Positions 11,373-22,303 of a stretch of 64,000 nucleotides of DNA are shown here, piece after piece. The position numbers and the translations under genes are program-made. The DNA is from Begonia masoniana (lineage: Eukaryota; Streptophyta; Magnoliopsida; Cucurbitales; Begoniaceae): assembly GCA_022432975.1 (NCBI GenBank), contig CM039509.1, positions 11,746,621 through 11,810,620 on the forward strand, read 5' to 3'. Below the pieces are notes generated by a model. The model searched no databases. It was given only the letters and a program-made list of their open reading frames with translations, and was not told the origin of the DNA. Within the stretch, counting starts at the first letter, position 1. Each line of letters opens with the position of its first letter.

Positions 11373-14300
11373 ATTGATGAAGCATAAGAAACTTCACTTC
11401 AATCGATTTGTTCCAAAAGAGTTGATCGTATCAAGCTAATGAGGTTGAGTGCAACATTACTTGTGGTTAGAACATAAGTTATTCATTTCACATTCAAGGT
11501 TTTAACTTGAAGTGATGAGAACGACGTTTATTGAGGACCCAACAACCTTCATGGACGCGAAACTAAGACTTAGTAATGCGCTTGATGAAGCATTAGAAAT
11601 TTCACTTCAATCGATTTGTTCCAAAAGAGTTGAACGTATCAAGCAAATGAGTTTGAGTGTTACATGACTTGTGGTTAGAACCTAAGTTATCCATTTCACA
11701 TTCAAGGTTTCAACTTGAAGTTATGAGAACCACGTGTTTTGAGGACCCAACTACTTTCATGGACGCATAACTAAGACTCAATAATGCGTTTGATGAAGCA
11801 TAAGAAACTTCACTTGAATCGATTTGTTCCAAAAAAGTTGAACGTATCAAGCAAATGAGGTTGAGTGTTACATGACTTGTGGTTAGAACCTAAGTTATCC
11901 GTTTCACATTCAAGGTTTTAACTTAAAGTGATGGAACGACGTGTATTGAGAACCCAACAACCTTCATGGACGCGTAACTAAGACTTAGTAATGCGCTTGA
12001 TGAAGCATTAGAAATTTCACTTTAATCGATTTGTTCCAAAAGAGTTGATTGTATCAAGCACATGAGGTTGAGTGTTAAATTACTTGTGGTTAGAACCTAA
12101 GTTATCCATTTCACATTCAAGACTTTAACTTGAAGTGATGAGAACGACGTGTATTGAGGACCCAACAACCTTTAGGGACGGGAAACTAAGACTTAGTAAT
12201 GCGCTTGATGAAGCATTAGAAAATTCACTTCAATAGATTTGTTCCAAAAGAGTTGAACGTATCAAGCAAATGAGGTTGAGTGTTACATGACTTGTGGTTA
12301 GAACTTAAGTTATCCATTTCACATTTAAGGTTTTAACTGGACGTGATGGAACGACGTGTATTGAGAACCAAACAACCTTCATGGACGTGTAACTAAGACT
12401 TAGTAATGCGCATGATGAAGCATTAGAAATTTCACTTTAATCGATTTGTTCCAAAAGAGTTGATCGTATCAAGCAAATGAGATTGAGTGTTACATTACTT
12501 GTGGTTAGAACCTAAGTTATCCATTTGACATTCAAGGTTTTAACTTGAAGTGATATGAACGACGTGTATTGAGGACCCAACAACCTTCATGGACGCGTAA
12601 ATAAGACTTAGTAATGCGCTTGATGAAGCAAATGAGATTGAGTGTTACATTACTTGTGGTTAGAACCTAAGTTATCCATTTGACATTCAAGGTTTTAACT
12701 TGAAGTGATATGAACGACGTGTAGTAGGACCCAACAACCTTCATGGACGCGAAACTAAGACTTAGTAATGCGCTTGATGAAGCATTAGAAACTTCACTTC
12801 ATCGATTTGTTCCAAAAGAGTTGAAACGTATCAGCAAATGAGGTTGAGTGTTGCATGACTTGTGGTTAGACACCTAAGTTATCTATTTCACATTCAAATT
12901 TTAATTTGAAGTAATGAGAACGACGTGTATTGGATGACCCAACAACCTTCATGGACGCGAATTAAGACTTAGTAATGACTTGATGAAGCATTAGAACTTC
13001 ACTTCATCGATTTGTTCCAAAGAGTTAACGTATCAGCAAATTGAGGTTGAGTGTTATATGACTTGTGGTTAGAAACCTAAGTTATCATTGCACAGTCAAG
13101 GTTTTAACTTGAAGTGCTATGAACGACGTGTATTGAGGACCCAACAACCTTCATGGACGCGTAAATAAGACTTAGTAATGCGCTTGATGAAGCAAATGAG
13201 ATTGAGTGTTACATTACTTGTGGTTAGAACCTAAGTTATCCATTTGACATTCAAGGTTTTAACTTGAAGTGATATGAACGACGTGTATTGAGGACCCAAC
13301 GACCTTCATGGACGCGTAAGTAAGACTTAGTAATGCGCTTGATGAAGCATTAGAAATTTCACTTTAATCGATTTGTTCCAAAAGAGTTGATCGTATCAAG
13401 CAAATGAGGTTGAGTGTTACATTACTTGTGGTTAGAACCTAAGTTATCAATTTCACATTCAAGGTTTTAACTTGAAGTGATGAGAACGACCTGTATTGAG
13501 GACCCAACAACATTAAGGGTCGCAAAACTAAGACTTAGTAATGCGCTTGATGAAGCATTAGAATCTTCACTTCAATCGATTTGTTCTAAAAGAGTTGATC
13601 GCATCAAGCAAATGAGGTTGAGTGTTACCTGACTTGTGGTTAGAACCTAAATTATCCATTTCACATTAAAGGTTTTAACTTGAAGCGATGAGAACGACGT
13701 GTATTGAGGACCCAACAACCTTCATGGACGCGAAACTAAGACTTAGTAATGCGCTTGATGAAGCATTAGAAACTTCACTTCAATCGATTTGTTCCAAAAG
13801 AGTTGAACGTATCAAGCAAATGAGGTTGAGTGTTGCATGACTTGTGGTTAGAACCTAAGTTATCTATTTCACATTCAAAGTTTTAATTTGAAGTAATGAG
13901 AACGACGTGTATTGATGACCCAACAACCTTCATGGACGCGAAATTAAGACTTAGTAATGAGCTTGATGAAGCATTAGAAACTTCACTTCAATCGATTTGT
14001 TCCAAAAGAGTTGAACGTATCAAGCAAATGAGGTTGAGTGTTATATGACTTGTGGTTAGAACCTAAGTTATCAATTTCACATTCAAGGTTTTAACTTGAA
14101 GTGATGAGAACGACGTGTATTTAGGACCCAACAACCTTCATGGACGTGTAACTAAGACTTAGTAATGCGCTTGATGAAACATTAAAAACATCACTTCAAT
14201 CGATTTGTTCCAAAAGAGTTGAACGTATCACGCAAATGTGGTTGAGTGTTACATGACTTGTGGTTAGAACCTAAGTTATCCCTTTCACTTTCAAGCTTTT

Positions 14301-17300
14301 AAATTTAAGTGATGAGAACGACGTGTATTGAGGACCCAACAACCTTAATGTACGCGTAACTAAGACTTAGTCATGCGCTTGATGAAGCATTAGAAATTTC
14401 ACTATAATCAATTTGTACCAAAAGAGTTGATCGTATCAAGCAAATGAGGTTGAGTGTTACATTACTTGTGGTTAGAACCTCAGTTATCCATTTGACATTC
14501 AAGGTTTTAACTTGAAGTGATGAGAACGACGTGTATTGAGGACCCAACAACCTTCACGGACGCGTAACTAAGACTTAGTAATGCGCTTGATGAAGCATTA
14601 GAAATTTCACTTTAATCTATTTGTTCCAAAAGAGTTTATCGTATCAAGCTAATGAGGTTGAGTGCTACATTACTTGTGGTTCGAACTTAAGTTATCCATT
14701 TCACATTCAAGGCTTTAACTTGAAGTGATGAGAAAGACGTGTATTGAGGACCCAACTACCTTCATGGACGCGTAACTAAGACTTAGAAATGCGCTTGATG
14801 AAGCATTAGAAATTTCACTTTAATCGATTTGTTCTAAAAGAGTTGATCGTATCAAGCAAATGAGGTTGAGTGTTACATTACTTGTGGTGAGAACCTAAGT
14901 TATCCATTTCACATTCAAGCTTTTAACTTGAAGTGAAGAGAACGACGTGTATTGAGGACCCAACAACATTAAGGGACGCGAAACTAAGACTTAGTAATGC
15001 GCTTGATGAAGCATTAAAAACTTCACTTCAATCGATTTGTTCCAAAAGAGTTGAACGTATCAAGCAAATGAGGTTGAGTGTTACATGACTTGTTGTTAGA
15101 AACTAAGTTATCCATTTCACATTCAAGGCTTTAAGTTGAAGTGATGAGAACGACGTGTATTGAGGACCCAACAACCTTCATGGACGAGTAAATAAGATTT
15201 ATTAATGCGCTTGATGAAGCATAAGAAACTTCACTTCAATCGATTTGTTCCAAAAGAGTTGAACGTATCAAGCAAATTAGGTTGAGTGTTACATGACTTG
15301 CGGATAGAACCTAAGTTATCCATTTCACATTCAAGGTTTTAACTTGAAGTGATGAGAACGACGTGTATTGAGGACCCAACAACCATCATGAACGCGTAAC
15401 TAAGACTTAGTAATGCGCTTGATAAAGCATTAGAAATTTCACTTTAAACGATTTGTTCCAAAAGAGTTGATCATATCAAGACAATGAGGTTGAGTGTTCC
15501 ATTACTCGTGGTTAGAACCTAAGTTATCCATTTCACATTCAAGCTTTTAAATTTAAGTGATAAGAACGACGTGTATTGAGGACCTAACAACCTTAATGGA
15601 CGCGTAACTAAGACTTAGTCATGCGCTTGATGAAGCATTAGAAATTTCACTACAATCAATTTGTACCAAAAGTGTTGATCGTATCAAGTAAATGAGGTTG
15701 AGTGTTACATTACTGGTGGTTAGAACCTCAGTTATCCATTTGACATTCAAGGTTTTAAATTGAAGTGATGAGAACGACGTGTATTGAGGACCCAACAACC
15801 TTCATGGACGCGTAACTAAGACTTAGTAATGCGCTTGATGAAGCATTAGAAATTTCACTTTAATCTATTTGTTCCAAAAGAGTTGATCGTATCAAGCAAA
15901 TGAGGTTGAGTGTTACATTACGAGTCGTTAGAACCTAAGTTATGCATTTGACATTAAAGGTTTTAACTTGAAGTGATGAAAACGACATGTATTGAGGACC
16001 CAACTACCTTCATGGACGCGTAATTAAGACTTAGTAATGCGCTTGATGAAGCATTAGAAATTTCACTTTAATCGATTTGTTCCAAAAGAGTTGATCGTAT
16101 CAAGCAAATGAGGTTGAGTGTTACATTACTTGTGGTTAGAACCTAAGTTATCCATTCCACATTCAAGGTTTTAACATGAAGTGATGAGAACGACGTGTAT
16201 TGAGGACCCAACAACCATCATGGACGCGTAACTAAGACTTAGAAATGCGCTTGATGAAGCATTAGAAATTTCACTTTATTCGATTTGTTCCAAAAGAGTT
16301 GATCGTATCAAGCAAATGAGTTGAGTGTTACATTACTTGTGGTGAGAACCTAAGTTATCCATTTCACATTCAAGCTTTTAAGCTTGAAGTGAAGAGAACG
16401 ACGTGTATTGAGGACCCAACAACATTAAGGGACGCGAAACTAAGACTTAGTAATGCGCTTGATGAAGCATTAAAAACTTCACTTCAATCGATTTGTTCCA
16501 AAAGAGTTGAACGTATCAAGCAAATGAGGTTGAGTGTTACATGACTTGTGGTTAGAACCTAAGTTATCCATTTCACATTCAAGGCTTTAAGTTGAAGTGA
16601 TGAGAACGACGTGTATTGAGGACCCAACAACCTTCATGGACGAGTAATTAAGATTTATTAATGCGCTTGATGAAGCATAAGAAACTTCACTTCAATCGAT
16701 TTGTTCCAAAAGAGTTGAACGTATCAAGCAAATTATATTGAGTGTTACATGACTTGCGGATAGAACCTAAGTTATCCATTTCACATTCAAGGCTTTAACT
16801 TGAAGTGATGAGAACGACGTGTATTGAGGACCCAACAACCATCATGAACGCGTAACTAAGACTTAGTAATGCGCTTGATATAGCATTAGAAATTTCACTT
16901 TATTCGATTTGTTCCAAAAGAGTTGATCGTATCAAGCAAATGAGGTTGAGTGTTAAATTACTTGTGGTGAGAACCTAAGTTATCCATTTCACATTCAAGC
17001 TTTTAACTTGAAGTGAAGAGAACGACATGTATTGAGGACCCAACAACATTAAGGGACGCGAAACTAAGACTTAGTAATGCGCTTGATGAAGCATTAAAAA
17101 CTTCACTTCAATCGATTTGTTCCAAAAGAGTTGAACGTATCAAGCAAATGAGGTTGAGTGTTACATGACTTGTGGTTAGAACCTAAGTTATCCATTTCAC
17201 ATTCAAGGCTTTAAGTTGAAGTGATGAGAACGACGTGTATTGAGGACCAACAACCTTCATGGACGAGTAATTAAGATTTATTAATGCGCTTGATGAAGCA

Positions 17301-18622
17301 TAAGAAACTTCACTTCAATCGATTTGTTCCAAAAGAGTTGAACGTATCACGCAAATTAGGTTGAGTGTTACATGACTTGTGGTTAGAACCTAAGTTATGT
17401 ATTTCACATTCAAGGTTTTAACTTGAAGTGATGAGAACGACGTGTATTGAGGACCCAACCACCTTCATGGACGCGTATTTATGACTTAGTAATGCGCTTG
17501 ATGAAGCATTAGAAACTTCACTTCAATCGATTTGTTCCAAAAGTGTTGAACGTATCAAGAAAATGAGGTTGAGTGTTACATAACTTGTGGTTAGAACCTA
17601 AGTTATCCATTTCACATTCAAGGTTTTAACTTGATGTGATTGAACGATGTGTATTGAGAACCCAACAACCTTCATGGACGCATAACTAAGACTTAGTAAT
17701 GCGCTTGATGAAGGATTAGAAATTTCACTTTAATCGATTTGTTCTAAAAGAGTTGATCGTATCAAGCAAATGAGGTTGAGTGTTACATGACTTGTGGTTA
17801 GAACCTAAGTTATCCATTTCACATTCAAGGTTTTAACTTGAAGTGATTGAACGACGTGTATTGAGAACCCAACAACCTTCATGGACGCATAACTAAGACT
17901 TAGTAATGCGCTTGATGAAGCATTAGAAATTTCACTTTAATCGATTTGTTCCAAAAGAGTTGATCGTATCAAGCAAATGAGATTGAGTGTTACATTACTT
18001 GTGGTTAGAACATAAGTTATCAATTTGACATTCAAGGTTTTAACTTGAATTGATGAGAACGAGGTGTATTGAGGACCCAACAACCATCATGGACGCGTAA
18101 CTAAGACTTAGTAATGCGCTTGATGAAGCATTAGAAATTTCACGTTAATCAATTTGTTCCAAAAGAGTTGATCGTATCAAGCAAATGAGATTGAGTGTTA
18201 CATTACTTGTGGTTAGAACCTAAGTTATCCATTTGACATTCAAGGTTTTAACTTGAAGTGCTGAGAACGACGTGTATTGAGGACCCAACAACCTTCATGG
18301 ATGCGTAACTAAGACTTAGTAATGCGCTTGATGAAACATTAGAAATTTCACTGTAATTGATTTGTTCCAAAAGAGTTGATCGTATCAAGCAAATGAGGTT
18401 GAGTGTTACATTACTTGTGGTTAGAACCTAAGTTATCCATTTCACATTCAAGGTTTTAACTTGAAGTGATAGAACGACGTGTATTGAGAACCCAACAACC
18501 TTCAGGGACGCGTAACTAAGACTTAATAATGCGCTTGATGAAGCGTTAGAAATTTCACTTTAATCGATTTGTTCCAAAAGAGTTGATCGTATCAAGCAAA
18601 TGAGATTGAGTGTTACATTACT
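11373..18622 (+). repeat. 208-bp satellite array, forward, about 35 monomers, with 7-monomer higher-order duplication
   Basis: The same 208-bp satellite resumes after the insertion. Rare variants recur at multiples of the monomer: ACATTAAGGG at 13510, 14966 and 16422 (1456 = 7 x 208 each time) and at 17046 (3 x 208 further); TGGACGAGTA at 15181 and 16637 (1456); GCGGATAG at 15300 and 16756 (1456). Two shortened monomers near 12,620 and 13,190 lack about 60 bp, joined at an AAGCA repeat. About 12,790-13,100 is an indel-rich version of about 13,740-14,070. The array ends at the 5-bp target duplication TTACT (18618-18622). Confidence 0.96.
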
Positions 18623-19274
18623 TGATGAGGACCTCAAGACGGATACATTACAAGTGGATGGACCAATAACGAGAGCAAAGGCAAAGCAGATCAAGGTGCA
18701 AATGAGCAATTTGATTCGTCAAATCTTACCTCAAGAAGGAAATTGCGTTTGAAAGCAAGAACCAAAGATTGTTCTCTTAATCAAAGCTGTTTTGGGATGA
18801 TGTTTATTTCATTTTCGTTTTGTTTATTTAGTTACTTCTAGATTGTCGTTTTTCGGGTTTAAAAAGTACTTGTTGTCAATCGAGTCATAAGTCATTTTAT
18901 TTAGTAATTGTTGTCTTTTTAATTAAAAGTTTGAAGGGCAGATTAGTAATTTGCTCTTAAAGAAAAGCCTAGAAACCCTAGTATGAAGGGGTGTTTCATG
19001 CCTATAAATTCATTCTTAGATGAATAAAAGAAAATCAGGTTTTATCTAATTGTGAGAGAATTTATCTTAGTTTCGGTTCTCCTTGTGGCGTTCAAAATCT
19101 GACTTATAAAACGAACAGGCATATTCGTTTGTGGCGTCCTCCTTATTCCAAGGTTCGAATCTGTATAGATTTCGGGTCATGGATTTCCTTTTCGAACTTG
19201 TAGATTCTTGGTTAGCGACGACGCCAATATTTTGATAGTGGGTCACCGTCACATCGTTGACGTGGTTCGCATCA
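18623..19274 (+). repeat. 5' LTR of family A element
   Basis: The LTR begins TGATGAGG and ends GCATCA. A TATA box (TATAAAT, 19003-19009) and an AATAAA (19023-19028) lie in its second half. From its second base it is an open frame to TGA at 18750-18752, including the segment DGPITRAKAKQIK. That is the end of pol as it would be read in the 3' LTR. At the codon that is TAA in the 3' LTR this copy has CAA. Confidence 0.93.
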
Positions 19275-19276
19275 TT

Positions 19277-19289
19277 TGGTATCAGAGCC
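19277..19289 (+). other. Primer binding site, initiator Met-tRNA
   Basis: TGGTATCAGAGCC starts two bases after the LTR end. TGGTATCAGAGC is complementary to the 3' end of plant initiator methionine tRNA, the usual primer of many plant LTR elements. Confidence 0.93.
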
Positions 19290-20611
19290 AAATCGAGTTC
19301 GTTAGGTTCTATGCCTCCTTTTCGTTTTGTTTTGTTTCAGAAATTTTGTTCTTGTGTCTTGAAATCTGTTTCAATGTATCTCGATGATTCGCTATTCAAA
19401 TATGTGTCAAACGAAAACGTCGTCTTCATATGAATCCTAGAACAACGTGTTAGCTTTCGGATCTGTGTTGAAACGTCAAAATCGAATCTTGTTTGCCCAT
19501 TCAAATTCACATTTTTGTAACTGTCGCCGATTTCGTTCTGGTGTAGTAGAATCTGGTTAAAACCATTTTAATCATTCGAATGGTTTATAGACATCAAACA
19601 AAATTGTCAGCATCTTATGATTTGTGAATTAGCATTTTATCTTTCCGATCTATATTGAAACGTCAAAATCGGATCTAGTTTGCTTATTCAAAAGTGAAAT
19701 TTCGTAACTGTCAAGGATTGTTAATGCTTAAAAGTAATTCGCAGTTTTCATCTTGATAGAGATTCCGATTGCAAAAGTGTTATTCTTTAAGTTGTTAGAT
19801 GATATTTTTTTCTTTCCAAATCATACTTGAACACAAAATTCCGATCTGGTTTGGGCACTAAAATGTCATCTACAAATTTGATTACCAATTCTGTTACAAA
19901 TTCGGTTACAAATTTGGTTACCAATTCGGTTACAAATTCAAAAAAAAAAAATTGTGGTTCTTTAAATTTGTTTGACTAGCTTACTTCATTGGATTGTTCC
20001 TTTGCATTCTTATACTATTCTAATTATTTTAAGCTAGTTCTTTCATCACTAATTGTAGTGTCTGTTATTTTGGTTTGTCTTGTTTGGTTCGCTACTTGTG
20101 AACTTCCATTACTATTCGGTTAGTTTCGAAAGAAATCAAAGAGAATTCAAGTGGAAAAAGGCACGGGTGAGTGAGCATATTAGAGGGTAACAGCCAATAT
20201 TATTGAGTGTAAACACGAGTTCAATTGAGCGATTTTTCATCATTTCGAGTGAAACACGTGAGGGAGTGCTGTGAGGTCCTATATTTCTTCACCTTTTACT
20301 TTCTTATTTGTTTCGCAATTGTAGTATTTATTTATTTTTTGTTCTTTTTATTTTTTTTGGGTTTGTCAGTTTTTGTTATTGCAGGAAAACTCATTTATTA
20401 CTATTTGATTAGTTTTTTTTTTTTTTAAAAAAAAATTCGAGTGGAAAAGGCACGAGTGGGTGAGCATATCTAAAGGTAAAAGCCAGTATTATTGAGTGCA
20501 AACACGAGTGAAATTGAGTGATTTTCCACATTTTCGAGTGAAACACGTGAGGGAGTGTTGTGAGGTCCTATTTTACTTCACCTTGTACATTCTTGCAGAG
20601 AATACCTAACC
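19290..20611 (+). other. Family A untranslated leader with internal duplication
   Basis: The leader is 1.3 kb, AT-rich and non-coding. Two copies of a segment of about 150 bp lie at about 20144-20296 and 20434-20584. Both run from a TTC-AGTGGAAAA start through GTGAAACACGTGAGGGAG to TTCACCTT, and they are separated by a T-rich spacer. The second copy runs into TTCTTGCAG just before the gag ATG, which looks like a splice acceptor, though splicing is speculative. Related wording occurs in the leaders at 30620-30745 and 59350-59505. Confidence 0.75.
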
Positions 20612-22303
20612 ATGTCCGACGCAGAAGACAACCAACGTCCAGCTAACATGCAAAATTTACAAATGGAGGCGATCATGGGGGAGATGAGGCGGCTGATGAG
20701 ACAAGGGTTCAATGAGATCAACGAGCGAATTGATCAAGTGGAACAGATTGCGACACGAGTCCAACCCCAGGCTGGGCATAATGCACTAAGAAGAAACCAA
20801 CGTAGGCAGGTCCCTACAAAAGAGATCGATGAAATTGATGAGAGAAACTTGGAGGATGATCTTGATATGGTATCTATGGGTAGTCGTGGAAGACATGGGA
20901 ACGACCGCGCAAGACAAGACCGAGGCCGACTTGATTATAATTTGGGAAACATCAAGATGAAGATTCCTGAGTTTCGAGGAAAAAGTGATCCAAAGGAGTA
21001 CCTGGACTGAGAGCGGAAAATAGAGATAGTTTTTGATTGCCACAACTACTTTGAGCGAAAGAAAGTGAAGCTTGCTGCCATAGAATTTACAGAGTATGCG
21101 ATAGTGTGGTGGGACAAGTTGTGTCTCGATCGAAGGCAAGACGGAGACCTTCCCATTGAGAGTTGGGCAGAGATGAAGAGGGTGATGCGACGACGATTTG
21201 TACCGAGTCATTACCGGCGTGATCTACACAACAAATTGCAGACTCTTAGGCAAGGGAGTCGTAGTGTGGATGAGTATTACAAGGATATGGAGATGACGAT
21301 GATACGGGCCAACATCGAAGAGGATCAAGAAGCAACAATGTCTAGATTCTTGAGGGGGTTGAATCGCGAGATCGCTGACGCGGTTGAGCTACAACATTAC
21401 GTCGAGATTGAAGCCTTGGTTCACATGTCCTTGAAGGTAGAGAGACAGCAGCAACGACGTAGTAGTAACCGTCAACATAGTTCGAACCAAATGCCTTGGA
21501 AACCAAAGTATCCGAAGAAGGAAGAGAATCCCTCCACTTCCAAGGTTAAGTTTGAACAGCGGGCAACAACTACGCCCTCTCCCAACCAGGCCAAACCAAC
21601 GCCTACACCCAATCGTTCTAGTGAGATCAAGTGTTTCAAATGTCTTGGGAGAGGACATATTGCAAGTCAATGCCCAAATAAGCGAGTGATGGTGTTGCGG
21701 GAGAGTGGAGAGATCGAGTCCGAGGCTAGTGATGACGAGGGTGAATCAGATATGCCATCATTGGAGTATGTTTCCACGGATGATGAGGAGGTTGGAGCTG
21801 CCAACGGAGACTTCCTTTTGGTTGCATGACGTGCCTTGAGTGCGCAGATAAAAGAGGACGAAGATGATAAGGTGCAGCGAGAAAATATTTTCCACACCCG
21901 GTGCCACGTGAAAGACAAAGTGTGCAGCGTCATAGTCGACGGGGGAAGTTGTACCAATGTGGCTAGTGCTTCTATGGTGGAGAAATTGGGACTTTTAACG
22001 TTGAAACATCCACGACCTTACAAGTTGCAATGGTTGAATGATAGCGGGGAGGTACATGTCACCAAGCAAGTTGTGGTACCATTTCGGATTGGAAAGTACA
22101 AAGACGAAGTGAAGTGCGACGTGGTACCGATGCAAGCTAGTCATATCCTGTTGGGAAGACCGTAGCAATTTGACCGAAGAGTGCAACATGATGGTTTCAC
22201 CAACAAGTATTCATTCACCCATAAACACAAGCCAATCACGTTAGTACCCTTATCCCCGAGAGTGGTCTTTGCAGATCAAATCCAGGTTGCAGAAATCAAG
22301 TGA
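20612..22303 (+). pseudogene. gag: Family A gag and protease region, broken
   Basis: The frame starts at ATG 20612 (MSDAEDN). It continues in one frame through a coil-like N-terminal part, the gag core (WAEMKRVMRRRFVP, EYYKDMEM, RFLRGLNREIAD), a zinc knuckle CFKCLGRGHIASQC (CX2CX4HX4C, 21632-21673) and a retropepsin-type protease whose active-site triplet reads DGG rather than DSG. Gag packages RNA and protease matures the polyprotein. In-frame stops are TGA at 21008-21010 (Trp expected), TGA at 21827-21829 (Arg CGA expected) and TAG at 22163-22165 (Trp expected, after LLGRP). The frame finally closes at 22301-22303, and pol continues in another frame, so an indel lies between 22166 and 22303. 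It is non-functional as read. Confidence 0.88.

Noticed and set aside
7803..11377. A 5-bp target duplication around the 3.56-kb insertion
   Set aside because: The flanking pentamers ACGAA and ATTGA do not match. Only AAT could be shared by shifting the boundary.
19277..19289. A tRNA gene at the primer binding sites
   Set aside because: Only the 12-13 bases complementary to the tRNA 3' end are present, and no cloverleaf can be formed.
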